Assembly (NCBI RefSeq): GCF_031755915.1
Contig: NC_083382.1
Span: 6,572,001-6,636,000, forward strand
Direction of reading: 5' to 3'
DNA length: 64,000 bases
Source of the DNA: Ziziphus jujuba
Taxonomy: Eukaryota > Streptophyta > Magnoliopsida > Rosales > Rhamnaceae
The translations under genes and the position numbers were made by a program. This document shows, one piece after another, positions 36,101 to 47,806 of this stretch (positions are counted from its first letter, which is position 1; each line of letters begins with the position of its first letter). The notes beneath the pieces were generated by a model that ran no database searches, had not been told where the DNA came from, and saw only the letters and a program-made list of their open reading frames with translations.

Positions 36101-36223
36101 TTAACCTAGAATTCCATCTGAGTCAAAAGTCAACTTTTGACCCTACGATCAACGGTCAAAGTCAACGGTCAACCTCGATCAAAGTTGGAAAATTTCCGTT
36201 GTACTTTGGGACAGGGTGTTACA
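33195..36223 (-). mobile_element. Solo LTR (3.0 kb) inserted in a TNL LRR exon
   Basis: A perfect 5-bp target duplication AAACT (33190-33194 and 36224-36228). On the minus strand it starts TGTAACACCCTGTCCC and ends GGACGGGTCCTGACA. The empty site is supplied by the LRR exon of TNL3 (GGTGAATCTCCACTACT near 38700). No second LTR, primer site or pol frame. A GC-rich section (35080-35600) produces arginine- and serine-rich frames that I regard as spurious. Confidence 0.85.
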
Positions 36224-36285
36224 AAACTCCACTACTAGACTGCAACAGTGGTTAAGAATTAAATGCTCCAGACATGGAAAATTAT

Positions 36286-36352
36286 ATTATTAGGACATTT
36301 CTGTCAGATATTGTTTGGGACAATGCCTATCCACTTGTGTACAATTTCGTGG

Positions 36353-36390
<38 letters not shown>

Positions 36391-37130
36391 TTGTCTAAAA
36401 TTTCCTGCATAAGATATATATATATATATATATATCACTTTTGTGAGACATGAAATTCCTTGTGGTTTTTTGCACACACATGTATATTAATCTTTCAAAT
36501 AAATCAACTAAGATGGGTTTTAAGTACTAGCTGTTCATTTAAAGTGGTTGCATATGGTTCTTGTCATGATGCCTTAGTAATTAGCAACCTACCTTAATCG
36601 TGAAATTTTATATTTATCAATTAATTTAAAGGTAACAAAAGAAAAGGATGGTAAGAAAAAAATAGATGCAGTGGCTTATGTAAATATCATTTACTTTAGA
36701 CATCATTTTAATTTTCTACATTTCTCTCTACTGAAACTCTAGCTAATATCCTGAAGTTGAAATATCATGCTTCCAAAATGCTTCCTTCAAGCATGAATAT
36801 TTTTGCACAGTTTTATTTATTTATTTATTTTATATCCTCATCTAGTGCTTTGATGGTTTTCAATTGCCTATGGACCTTGTTCCACATTTGCTGGCAGAAT
36901 ACTAATGACTACTACTGTATTAAAATGGAAATGTATTGAATATCACCAACTAATTAATTGGAAGATCTTGAAGCAGTTGATATCGGAATAAGTTTGTCAT
37001 ATATGGCAGACGTGCATGATGAATCATTTATAAGTTATTTCTATATGGCCCTTCGTTTTTGTTCTATTTCTTCGGTTTTGGTTTTCTTGGTTCACCAGTT
37101 GGACACTTTAGGAGAAAATATTAAAATAAT
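36286..37130. other. Duplicated TNL spacer DNA with (TA)n
   Basis: Non-coding. (TA)n at 36356-36387 and 36415-36434. CATGAAATTCCTTG...CTTTCAAATAA...ATGATGCCTTAGTAA matches 58480-58645; TTTGCTGGCAGAATAC near 36887 matches about 10717. This links the spacer of TNL3 with the other spacers. Confidence 0.65.
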
Positions 37131-37136
37131 TTAGTA

Positions 37137-37137
<1 letters not shown>

Positions 37138-37185
<48 letters not shown>
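37138..37185. repeat. (ATT)n microsatellite
   Basis: About 16 uninterrupted ATT units just 3' of TNL3. Confidence 0.95.
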
Positions 37186-37454
37186 TTGTTAGGATTATAT
37201 ACTAATAATTTTGAGTGTGATGAAGAATTTAAATCATTTGCATTTGTATAGGGTGATAAGAGTAATAATTTTGAGTTTATTGAAGGATTAAATCTTTGTG
37301 TAGGAAGAGGGACTAATAATTTTATTCTATCTATAAACAATATTGAGATTCATGATAAAAATAATATCGGAAGTTTTCCAAATCATCGTCATCATCTCTT
37401 CATCTTCATCTTCATCTTCATATAAATATCCATACTTATTCTTGCAAAAGATAT

Positions 37455-37933
37455 CTAATATCTAATGTCCAGATCCTCATCTTCAGAGTGTAGGTTCAAA
37501 TCATGTATGTCTTGCTCACATACGAAACGAACAACCCATACAAATTGATCTTCTGTGTTGTTTTCAAAAGAAAAATCAATTCGAGCACTGCAATTGTTGT
37601 ACCGCAATGCGTTTGTCTGGAAGTATATGTCGCGAGGCAAATAAAATAGCCAAAGCCAAAGGTCATCAGTGCAATAGTATTTGATTGATTTAGGACACTC
37701 GACTAGTCGTCTAAATCCCCAGTCTTGTCCGTCAATTCTCATATTATTGCATGTAGAAAACCAACTCCCGTTTTTGGGAACACAGAGACAGCCAGACCCA
37801 TCCACTTACTGTTGCACAAATTTGGATCTAATGGGAAGCTTGTCGACGTTCCTGAACTTTGATGAGTGAACCAGGCTGGAATTTCATTTCCAGGAAGAAC
37901 AATATCAAATCTTTTGCTTTGATTAGGGGGATT
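37455..37933 (-). pseudogene. TNL3 exon 5 (C-JID), one frameshift
   Basis: The acceptor GACAG|AATCCC is at 37934/37933. It reads KRFDIVLPGNEIPAWFTHQS, DPNLCNSKWMGLAVSVF, then a 1-nt shift in CCCAAAAACGG, then FYLPRDIYFQTNALRYNNC and FVCEQDIHDLNLHSEDEDL to a stop at 37455. C-JID exons in TNLs follow the LRRs and can take part in ligand recognition. Confidence 0.85.
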
Positions 37934-38013
37934 CTGTCAACATTGAAGAACAGCCATCTTGTTTAATAAGATTAAACAATCAAATACAAAAATACTAAGT
38001 AGAGAGAATCTAC

Positions 38014-38832
38014 CTGAAGGTATCTTTTAAGTGATGCAAATGCTGTTCTTTTGCTGCCTTGCCTCCTTACCAATTCAAAGCAAAAGACACATGTAGCAGA
38101 ACACCGCAAGTTGCAATACTGGTCGTTCAATGGATCAAGAAAGGTGTCTAATGAACTACATTCATCAACCCTTACCATTTCTAAGCTAGGTGGAAGCTCT
38201 GGGCCCAATGATTTTAGATTTTCGCACAACCTCAAATCAAGAATCTGAAGCTTGGTAAGTCTATTGAAACAGGCAGGCAGATAAGAAAAATCATTATCTA
38301 TCAGTTTTACATGTTCTAAAAAGGCTAAGCAACAAAAATCTTCAGGAATTTCTCCATCTCCAACATGGCACCAAGTTAGATCAACTTCTTTCAAAGAATA
38401 AAGACGACCTGAGATGGGAAAACCTTCGCCATAATTGATGTCCTGTAATGGAAAAATGATCCTAAGGTTTTCAAGTGATGCAATGGAAGATGGCAGTTCT
38501 GTTACACTAGTGCCGCAGAGTTGAAACTCCTTCAAACTATTTAAATTCCCCAAGTCTTCTAGTAAGTTGCGAAGACTCTTATAATCAGAAAGTTGAAGAA
38601 CTTTGAGAGAGTCCAAATCATTTATGGTTGTTGGAAGATTTTCTAGACTAGTACAGTAATTTAGGTTCAGTAAAGTAAGCCTTCTAAGAAATTTGATGGA
38701 TAGGTGAATCTCCACTACTCTTTCACAGGCCTCAAGAATCAATTTCTCTAGATTCGGAACCACCTTGAAGTCTTCAATTTTTCTAACATTGTCGAAACAA
38801 CTTAGGTCAATGATTTTCAAATTGTATAAAGG
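38014..38832 (-). pseudogene. TNL3 exon 4 (LRR domain), open
   Basis: 273 codons, fully open, acceptor TTACAG|CCTTTA, donor CAG|GTAGAT. Repeats include SLENLPTTINDLDSLKVLQL, SLKEFQLCGTSVTELPSSI, LYSLKEVDLTWCHVGDGEIP, KLQILDLRLCENLKSLGPE, then CVFCFELVRRQGSKRTAF and SLKRYLQ. Part of a pseudogene, but this exon itself has no lesion. Confidence 0.88.
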
Positions 38833-38967
38833 CTGTAATATACATAAAGAAGAGAGAGGATTTAATTATTTTTTCAGACAATATATATAGATATATATAT
38901 ATATATATATATGTTGTAAATTTCCAAAAGAAATTAACATGAAATAATTAAACGGTTCTAAAGGTAC

Positions 38968-39225
38968 CTTGACTGAGTTGTTCCATAGTTGTTTGATATT
39001 GCTATGTTGCAAGATAAGTTCAACGAGTCCATCTGGTTGGAAACTTGATGGCAAATTTGGAAAAGGAAATCCACTCCATTTGAGAATCCGTAACTCATTG
39101 GAAAGACATGGAATTGGTGCCAGATCAAATTCACTTGGGGGAAAATGAATAAAAAGCAACCTTAGTTTCTTCATATTTGAGAAGGCTTCCCAAGCCGATT
39201 TTTTTGCTTCTTGAAATCTACAAAC
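38968..39225 (-). pseudogene. TNL3 exon 3 (linker), 5' end cut by copia insertion
   Basis: Reads VCRFQEAKKSAWEAFSNMKK, LSNELRILKWSGFPFPNLP, LVELILQHSNIKQLWNNSVK to donor AAG|GTACCT. Other copies begin about 8-9 residues earlier (GTEEVEAI); that part is missing because the copia LTR starts at 39226. I could not find it on the right side of the insertions. Confidence 0.85.
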
Positions 39226-39779
39226 TGTTGGTTATGTGATTCAAAGAAGTCAAAGCTTGAGTTATTTTTTCTGCATAGTTGCTGTCGTCAAAACTACGTC
39301 GTTTCAACCTTATATCATTAAACAAAACTGTGAGTTTTGGCTTGGTGGTTTAAAGAGAAGCTGGTATTCACGTAAAGGCTTTCCAAGAGTCCCAACAGCA
39401 ATAGAGATATGCAACAATAGTTCTGCAGCAGCAACAATTCTGCAGCAACCGTTTTCTTTGGTGTTAATATAATTTAAGTTCTCTTTCTCTTTCCCTTTAA
39501 GGTTTTTCTCTTTAGTATTCTCTTAGGTGAGAGTTGTGAGGTGAGAAAGGTTGTAAAAGGGGATTTTGGGTCTGGTATATGGGTTTTAGGTGGAGCTTCT
39601 AAAACAAAGAAAGAGAACTAGATAAGCTGTAAAACACATTCAGTTATAGTGCATTTGAACTCCTTGTGGAGCTCCAAGGATGTAGATTCAATCTTGAATC
39701 GAACCTCGTAAATGCTGTGGTGTTTTGATCTAGTTTATTATTTAATTTCTTGAATATTTGTGTTGCTGAAATTGTAACA
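39226..39779 (+). repeat. Copia 5' LTR
   Basis: TG...CA ends, 554 bp, immediately followed by the primer-binding site. Its first 200 bases match 43906-44104. Confidence 0.88.
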
Positions 39780-39869
39780 GTGGTATAAGAGCATTTTCAA
39801 TACATTCAAGGATTAGAGAAATTAATTCCTACCTGCAACGTGTTTGATAAAATTCCTAAGAAGCAACTT

Positions 39870-42800
39870 ATAGGTTCAAAAGTTGAACTTGAAGTATTCA
39901 ATGGCAAAGGGGATTTTCTTCTCTGGAGGCAAAAGATGAAGGCTATTCTAGTCTAGCAGAGAGTGGCAAAAGCATAGAAAATTCCTTCCCTCCAGAACTG
40001 ACTGAATCACAAAAGAAGGATATGGATGAAATAGCTTATAGCACCATAATCCTCCATCTTGCAGATAGTGTTCTAAGAAAGGTAAATGATTCAGTTACTA
40101 CCTTTGCTCTTTGGAAAAAATTAGAACAATTATATTCTGTAAAATCTTTTCCCAACAAAATATATCTTCTAGAAAAATTCTTTGGATTCAAGATGAATCC
40201 AACTAAGGATTTAGATGAAAATATAGATGAGTTTAATAGGTTGTGCTTGGATTTAGCAAACTATAATGAGAAGTTTCCAGATGAGCACTAAGCTGTGATT
40301 TTACTAAATTCAATTTCTGAAAGCTACAAGGAAGTAAAAAATGTAATTAAATATGGGAGAGAGGTTCTAACTACTGAAATTGTAATAAGTTCTTTAATCT
40401 CCAAGGAATCTGGAAAGTATAATAATAATTGGAGAAGCAAATCTAGAGGGAAGAGTAGATCTAAGTCCAGAACAGGAGGAGAAAGGTGCTTCTATTGTCA
40501 AAAAGAAAGGCATTTTATCAAAGATTGTTACAAAAGGAAGAACAAAGAAAGCAGAGAAAATAGAGAAAGATCTGAGGAAGATGGAGATGCTGCTCTAGCC
40601 AGCAATGAGAGTGAAATTGGTGATGTTCTTGCTGCATCAACTGATCAAGCAAGTCAAGAATGGATACTAGACTCAGGCTGCACCTTTCACATGTGTCCAA
40701 GAGAGGATTGGTTTAGGAACTACAAAAGGATCAGTGGTGGACAGGTTCTATTGGGAAACAATATGGCTTGCAATGTGGTTGGGATAGGCAATATCTCAAT
40801 CAAAATGGCAGATGGAGTGGTTAGAATATTGAGCAATGTGAGACATGTACCGGATTTACAAAGAAATTTGATTTCTGTTGGGGTATTGGATGAAGCTGGA
40901 TACTCTTGCAAATCTGAAAATGGACAAATGAAGATTTCAAAGGGAGCTTTGACAGTTATGAAAGGTATCAAGAGGAATGGACTATATGTTCTTCAAGGGC
41001 AAACAGTAATAGGCTCTACGGCAGCTGCAAGTTCAGAAAGTCATGATGAAACACAACTATGGCATAGAAGATTGGGGCACATTAGTGAAAAGGGGCTTCA
41101 AGTACTGAACAAACAAGGTTTCTTTGGAATAAATAAGATCAGTAAAATAGAATTCTGTGAGTATTGCATTTTGGGGAAGCAACACAAGTTGAGTTTCAAG
41201 CTAGGCTCACACAAATCAGCCTCAATCTTGGATTATGCACATGCAGATTTGTGGGGACCTTCAACAACACTAACTCATGGAGGTAATAGGTATTTTTTAT
41301 CTATTGTTGATGATTTCTCTAGAAAGGTTTGGGTTTTTCTTTTAAAGCATAAAAATGAAGCTTTTACAAAATTTAGATTCTGGCATGCTTTAGTACAAAA
41401 CCAAACCAGCAAGAAACTCAAAGTTTTAAGAACTGATAATGGTCTTGAGTTTTGTAATTATGAATTTGATAATTTTTGTAAAGAAAATGGCATCTTGAGA
41501 CACAAAATAGTTCCATATTCCCCTCAACAAAATGGTGTTGCTGAGAGGATGAATAGAACCTTATTAGAAAAGGTTAGATGTTTGCTCACTAGTTCTAGTT
41601 TACCAAAGCTTTTCTGGGGTGAGGCTATTATGACAGCAGCATATTTAGTTAATAGATGACCTTCAACAGCTATTGAGTTGAAAACTCCAGAAGAAAAGTG
41701 GAGTGGTCACCCAGGGGATTATACAAAACTGAAAGTTTTTGGATGTGCAGCTTATGTACATCATAATGATGGAAAACTTGAGCCTAGGTCTATTAAATGT
41801 GTTTTTCTAGGCTATCCCGAGGGAGTTAAAGGATATAGACTATGGGTTAGAGACTCAAAAAGCTATAAAACAATTATTAGTAGAGATGTTTTTTTTTAAG
41901 GAAGATATAATGCCTTGTTTGAGTGACCAAGTTGCAAATTCTAGTAAAACACATACTAAAAATACGGTACAGTTTGAGGTGGAGCCTTATAACCAGCCAA
42001 GTAGTAAAGAAACTCAACAGCCAGTAGGGGTGAATTTCAGCAAGTACAACCGCTGGAAGTAGTAGATGTACCTCAAGGAGAGACAACACCTCAACAAAAT
42101 CAAAGATCTTTCATCTCACAGCAGTATAATCCACTACAACATTACCAACTTGCCAGAGATAGAGAACGAAGGGTGGTAAGAAACCCAACCAAATTTAATC
42201 CTTCTGATTATAATATGTTTGCTTTGGTTTCATATCAGGATCTTTCAGAAAATGAACCACAGTCATATACTGAGGCAGTAAGAGGTAAACAAGCTAAGCA
42301 ATGGCAAAATGCCATGTTAGAGGAGTTAGAATCTCTACATAAGAATCAAACATGGATTTTAGTTCCCAAACCAAAAGATCAGAAGTTGGTAGATTGCAAA
42401 TGGATATTCAAGGTGAAAAAAGGTATGACAGATTCAGAACCTATAAGATTTAAAGCTAGACTTGTGGCCAAAGGATTCACACAAGTAGAAGGTATAGATT
42501 ACAAGGAAATCTTTTCTCCTGTGATCAAGTATACAACTATTAGAGTAATACTATCTTTGGTAGCTCATTTCAATTGGGAATTGGAGCAGCTAGATGTTAA
42601 GACAGCTTTTTTACATGGAGAATTAGATGAGACAATTTATATGAAACAACCTGAAGGTTTTGAGGTGAAGAATTCAAAACAGGAGCTTGTTTGCCTTTTA
42701 AAAAGGTCATTATATGGGCCGAAACAATCCCCTAGGCAATCGTACAAGAGGTTTGACACCTATGTAATTAGAATTGGTTTTAAGAGGAGTAGTTATGATA

Positions 42801-43825
42801 GTTGTTTGTATTACAAAGCTAAAAATATTAATTTTTCAATTTATCTACTTCTATATGTGGATGACATGTTGCTTGCTGGTCAAAGTTTAGAGACTATCAA
42901 TCAAGTTAAGGAAGCTTTAAAAGCTGAATTTGATATGAAGGAGCTTGGACCTGCAAAGAAGATTTTGGGAATAAGTATTAAAAGAAACAGAGGAAAGAAT
43001 TGGTTATTCTTGAATCAGGAAGATTACATTCCAAAAATCCTTTCTAGATTTTCAATTTCAGAATCAAGATTAACAAGTGTTCCTTTGGCAAATCACTACA
43101 AGTTATCTGCAAAGCTTTGTCCTAGCACTGAAGAAGAACAAGAGGAAATGGCTGGTGTTCCATACTCCAATGCAGTTGGTTCTGTCATGTACACCATGAT
43201 TTGTTGTAGACCGGATTTGGCTCATGCGATTAGTGTTTTGAGTAGGTATATGGCTAATCCAGGAAGAGAACATTGGGAGGCTATGAAGTGACTGTTAAGG
43301 TATTTGAAAGGAACTTCAAATTTTGGTTTAGTATTTAATCATTGCAAAGATGGTGTGGTACTTAGAGGCTATGTAGATGCTGATTATGGAGGAGATAGAG
43401 ATAGAAGAAGATCTACTTTAGCTTATATATTTACTGTGTGTGACAATTGTGTTAGTTGGAAATCACAATTACAGTCTCAGGTAGCTCTTTCCACAGCTGA
43501 GGCTGAATATGTTGCAACAACAGCAACTATCAAGGAAGCACTTTGGTTGAAAGGCATGTTAGAAGAGTTTAAGTTGTTGGAGCAAAAGGTAGTGGTTTAT
43601 TCAGATAGTCAGAGTTCTATTCAACTTTGTAATAATCCAGTTTTTCATGAGAAGACTAAGCATATTGATATTAAATATCATTTTAATAGAGATGTGGTTG
43701 AGGAAGGTTTGGTAAAGTTGGAAAAGATATCCACAGAAAGGAATCCTGCAGATATGGGAACTAAGGTGTTACCTATGAGCAAGCTTGAGTTTTGCAAAAG
43801 TTTGCTCAAGATTGATACAGGTTGA
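39870..43825 (+). pseudogene. Copia gag-pol, several stops and frameshifts
   Basis: Polyprotein for virus-like-particle formation, integration and reverse transcription. Gag (VFNGKGDFLLWRQKMKAI, stops and a frameshift near 39955-39980; TAA near 40291), zinc knuckle CFYCQKERHFIKDC, protease WILDSGCTFHMCP, pre-integrase LWHRRLGHISEKGL, integrase (HADLWGP, VLRTDNGLEF, PYSPQQNGVAERMNRTLLE), TGA at 41659, frameshift in a T-run at about 41890, more breaks to 42170, RT (KTAFLHGELDETIYMKQPEGF, YVDDMLLAG), TGA for Trp at 43291, RNase H (SWKSQLQSQVALSTAEAEYVA). It cannot make a full polyprotein. Confidence 0.9.
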
Positions 43826-43905
43826 TAATGAAGAAAGTGAGCTGAGAAGCAAAGGAAGTTCAATGCACTTTATATTTCTTGACTTATTTGAATCAAGGTG
43901 GAGAT

Positions 43906-44104
43906 TGTTGGTTATGTGATTCAAAAAAGTCAAAGCTTGAGTTATTTTTTCTGCATAGTTGCTATCATCAAAACTATGTCATTTCAACCTTATATCATTA
44001 AACAAAACTGAGTTTTGGCTTGGTGGTTTAAAGAGAAGCTGGCAGTCACGTAAAGGCTTTCCAAGAGTCCTAACAGCAATAGAGATATGCAACAATAGTT
44101 CTAC
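43906..44104 (+). repeat. Copia 3' LTR, first 199 bp only
   Basis: Matches the start of the 5' LTR to CAATAGTTCTAC, then stops abruptly at the TGTAACACCCC start of the solo LTR family. The remaining ~355 bp of this LTR are not found on the other side. Confidence 0.88.
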
Positions 44105-46586
44105 TGTAACACCCCGTCCCAAAGTACAACGGAAATTTTCCAACTTTGACGGAGGTTGACCGTTGACCGTTGACTTTGACTTTGACCATTGATCAAAAGG
44201 GGTCAAAAGTTGACTTTTTGACTCGGATGGAATTCTAGGTTGACTGAGGCACCGTTACGAAGTACACGTTGGCACGAGTTCATGGACTAGTAGCACATTG
44301 AAAACGAAGCTACGGTTTGAAAGTTCTGAGCAAAACAAGTTGAGGTCCAAACTGTCCAAGGGGTGCCGGAGTTGACTTTTTATTCATGTAAAGTTGAGTT
44401 TTGACTCATGCATGGTTGTGAAGCACTCGTCGATATGAGTCCGTAGACTAGCGGCACGTCCGATTTGGACATGTGGTTTGGAAGTTATGGACCTGTAGAG
44501 TTTTTCAAATACTGTATTATTTTAATATTATTTTTTAAACGTGTAACGATGTGCCACGTGTGACTTAATAAATGTGACCATGTGTCACCATGTTGAGATG
44601 CCACATGTCAACCGTGCTTAATACCCTACTATTTTATTATTGTTATTTGTTATAATAATATTATTTTTAATATTATTTAATTAAATTATTTTATTTTATT
44701 TTATTTCTTTTTCTTTTCTTTTTTTCTTTTTTTCTTTTTTTTCTTTTCCCCCACGTGGAAAAAATGCCCAGCCCACCCCGAAGCTCTCTTCTCCTTCTTC
44801 CTCCTTCTTCTTCCTTTCCTTTCCTTCTTCCTCTCAGGCTGTCGCCGTTTCTTCGTTTCTGGCCACCACCTTGCTACACGCGCCGGCCAGTGATGAGCGG
44901 AGGGAGGAGACGAGCTCGGCCTCAAAATTTCACGGTCACCGGCCGCCAGACGCGCCCAGATCGGGCCAGAGAAGTCGCCGGTCGGAAATTTTCTCTCTCC
45001 TCTTTTCTTGTGTTTTTCGGCCAACCCAGCTCACCCCATACCTCTATCCCACCATTTTCGACCCCTCTGAGTCCATTTCCGGGGTTAGATTGCCCAAAAT
45101 CCCCACCGTTTGAGAGATCCCTCAAGTTTAAATTCGGCCGAAGCTTTCCAACCAAATTCCGGCCACCGTCGTTCGAATTGAGCCCAATGGAGGTCAGTAA
45201 TGTGATCCTCATCTCACAAGCTTTCCATAGACATATAATTTGTCAATTTTGGTTAACGTTTGTGTTTGACCCCCTGGGTACCGGATATTATTTATCCGAA
45301 TAAAATATTAATTTATTTGACTGTGTGTGAATTGTGTTCTAGGAGCACGGGTGAATTGTGGAATTGATCCCATGGAGGATCTTAGGTTAATTGCGTGCTC
45401 CAGGTGAGTGACCCACCTTTAAAAATATTTTGGGGCAATTAATTATATTTAATTGGTGTTTAATTGATATTTGAATTATGCTCATGTGGTGCAATTTAAT
45501 TATGATTTTATTGTGATTTAATTTTATTTATTATGCATGAGCAAGGTATTTTCAGTAATAAATCGTATGTGGTTTTAATATTATTTTGGGCATAATTGGT
45601 TTAAATATTTTGAGAAAATATTTGTTTAATTTGGTGGTTTAATTTTTTATAATTATGCCTGTGGTATATTATTTGTTGAACCTCGTGTTACGAGAAAAAT
45701 TATTGTTTTATTGTTATTGATGTTTTCGTATCGGGTTTGTTAAAGGAAAATATGTGGGATGGTAAATGTGAAAATTGGTATATTTCCCACGGTGATTTTG
45801 GAAAAATGGTACGGTTATAATTAATTTAATAATTATTTTAGACGCACTCATACAGTATTGGTGTTATGGTGTATATGTGGTTAGCGCGCAAGTTATTATG
45901 TCTCCCGTGAGTTGCCATTGGACCGTGGGCAGGCAAGTTTGATACAGTGCACATAGCCGCCCCCCTCCTTGGCCGGGATGACGATTTCAGCAGTGGTACT
46001 GTCGAGACACCGAAGTGCCGTTTGCAAGTTTCTCTCTTTAATCTCCCCGCCAGTCGGTGCTCGGGATGCTGGGTATCGGAGGGCATCACTGGTATATGGT
46101 GTGGTGCATCAAGTACAAATTTTTCGGATAGAAATTTCAAACCCCAAAGAGTACAAAAATTATTTATTATAATTTATTACATTTTATTTATATTTGGGGT
46201 ATTTATTTATTTGTTGTTTATTAAGTTATTTGATCCCTTGGTTTTCGGAAAATACGAACATCGGGTTTTGTGAAAATGTTTTAAAAGGGAAACATTTCCA
46301 ATAGAGTGAGTAGTGAGGGTTTTGAGAGAAAATATTACTCCAATTATTATTATTATTTATTTATCTAATTGTTGGTATTAATTAAATTCCGTTATTTGTT
46401 ATATTATTAATATTAAAGGTATTCAGTAGATAGGGTCACTCACTGAGATGATTAGCATCTCAAGTTTTTAAATTTCGTTCCCCTAGGTCCAGGTTGGGAA
46501 ACGTTGATCGTCCGGGCGAGCTCGATGTCTCAGTTCATTGCCGAAAGTCCAAGAAGTATTTCTTCCCTTTTTCCTCTCCATCTTGT
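44105..46586 (+). mobile_element. Solo LTR family member, 3' truncated
   Basis: Starts TGTAACACCCCGTCCCAAAG inside the copia 3' LTR and follows the plus-orientation order of the family: GTTGAC-rich head, CCCACGTGG, GC-rich section (44750-45190), GGTGAGTGACCCAC, the TGGTGCATCA region, CAGTAGATAGGGTCACTCACTGAG, GTTCATTGCCGAAAGTCCAAG, TTTTTCCTCTCCATC. Homology to the minus-oriented copies stops at about 46586, some 430 bp before the expected GGTCCTGACA end. Unrelated sequence follows, so no target duplication can be checked. Confidence 0.75.
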
Positions 46587-47656
46587 GGCTGTTCCGTAAG
46601 TGACCAAAAATGGAGCCGAATTTGGCAAAACGGAGTTAACCGTTGCGTTCAAAACGGCCGAAAATGGTGGACTTGACTCTTCTGGGTCAAAATATAATTA
46701 CCAGAAATTTTGGGGCAAAAATGTAATTTCACAAACATTATGGGTCAACCTGTAAATACAGAAACTACAGGGGTCAATCTGTAATTTCCAACAATTCAGG
46801 GGCTGTTCCGTAATTTCAGAAACTTCTGATGATGTGGCAGATTGTGTTGACGTGTCAACACGTGGTAGATGACATGGCGATTGTGTGGCTGGTGATGTGT
46901 CGGATCGCGTGGCAGATGACGTGGCAGGGTGCGCTGACGTGTCTGCTAACGTGGTCGTCTTCAACCTCCAGAGGGCGCGTGTGGCGCGTGAGGCTCGTGA
47001 ACTGCTGCAGAAAATTTCAGACGGCACGTGCGGGCGCGTGAGCCTCTACGTTTCGCTCCGGCGAACTTCTTTGTTCTCTTCTCGTCGGGTACTTTCACCT
47101 GGCATTTGCAAATTAATTATTTGAGCAACTTTTCGAAACACCAACTTAAAGAACAGAGGCTCTGTTTCTTCAAATTTTGAACCCAAGCTCTCGACCTGGA
47201 GCTCTGATACCACTTGTTGTGGTTCTCTGACCACTTTAGAGAAGAAATATGATAAGAACAATAAAAAGTAGTCTATTACTCTCTTGGAAATAGAATACAA
47301 AAATAAAAAACTTCTCTCGTGGAGATTCTCACGTGGAACCTCTCTCTACACTGTCAAATTCTCTCTGGAATTGCTCACTCTTCTCTCAAGCTCTCTCTGG
47401 AACTTAAACACTCTCTCTCTCGGAGTTTTCTCTCAATATTCCTCACTTGGGATAATATTGAGCTTGCTCTCTTGGCTTGCTTGCATGCAACGGGATGGAG
47501 CCTATTTATAGGCTTACAAAGTCGGTTGCATGGCCACAATCTTCAACAGCTTCTGACAGTAGCCCATAATTGTTGAGCAATCCATTTTCGGTGTTAAATG
47601 CAGCAATGGCCATTGTCAAAGATGGTGTCGGTGCAGTGGTGGTGCGGCTGGACTTC

Positions 47657-47659
<3 letters not shown>
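46587..47659 (-). mobile_element. LTR-retrotransposon fragment: 5' LTR, primer site, leader
   Basis: Minus orientation. LTR 47215-47659 (445 bp, TGTGAAGTCC...ACCACAACA) with a TATA box (CTATAAATAGG, about 47496-47507), then AG and a perfect TGGTATCAGAGC primer site (47201-47212 reversed). Internal leader follows from 47200 down to about 46587, where it abuts the truncated solo LTR. No pol is present. The leader carries repeated phrases such as TTCAGGGGCTGTTCCGTAATTTC and a weakly gag-like frame. Together with 39226-46586 this fills the space between TNL3 exons 3 and 2. Confidence 0.75.
47215..47659 (-). repeat. LTR (copia-like), minus orientation
   Basis: Ends TG...CA, internal TATAAATAGG and an adjacent tRNA-Met-type primer site. 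A (TA)n run (47660-47690) follows on the outer side. Confidence 0.75.
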
Positions 47660-47693
<34 letters not shown>

Positions 47694-47806
47694 ACTTTGG
47701 TTCTATATAAATGTTAAATTTTGCTACTGCCTTGTATTTTAGAGTTAGAGTCAAAGATCTCCAGTAACTAGATTATCAAAAATCATTATTTTATATTAGC
47801 ACTTAC

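Larger units (their letters stand above)
31777..36285 (-). pseudogene. TNL gene fragment: C-JID and LRR exons, split by a solo LTR
   Basis: The 3' part of another TNL. The C-JID exon is 31777-32418 (acceptor GACAG|AATTCG), ending LHLVYEQDIEDLNLHAEDEDED, with an internal tandem duplication at 31981-32265. The LRR exon runs from donor CAG|GTCCGT at 32512/32511 to 33194, resuming at 36229 to about 36285 after the solo LTR. Readable pieces include GSKRTRFATLKRYLQ, KYCLELVRRQ and SINQLFELRILDL, but several frameshifts break it. Joining across one AAACT gives GGTGAAACTCCACTACT, matching GGTGAATCTCCACTACT in TNL3. No linker, NB-ARC or TIR exon remains; upstream is spacer DNA. Confidence 0.85.
39226..44104 (+). 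mobile_element. Ty1/copia LTR retrotransposon, defective, 3' LTR truncated
   Basis: 5' LTR 39226-39779 (TGTTGGTTATG...TTGTAACA, 554 bp), then a primer site TGGTATAAGAGC (39781-39792; one change from TGGTATCAGAGC), gag-pol, a polypurine-like AAGGTGGAGAT just before 43906, and the first 199 bp of the 3' LTR (43906-44104), where a solo LTR begins. Over the shared 200 bp the LTRs differ at about 8-9 positions plus a 2-bp indel, mostly C/T and G/A changes. Gene order PR-INT-RT-RNaseH defines Ty1/copia; a Tork/Tnt1-like lineage is a tentative guess. Inserted in TNL3 exon 3, opposite to the gene. Confidence 0.92.

Noticed and set aside
38014..38832. Considered as a stand-alone LRR protein
   Set aside because: It is exon 4 of TNL3, with intact splice sites on both sides and flanking exons in the expected order.
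47201..47212. GCTCTGATACCA considered as part of a tRNA gene
   Set aside because: It is the primer-binding site of a minus-strand retroelement; no cloverleaf flanks it. The same applies at 20305, 39781 and 53458.
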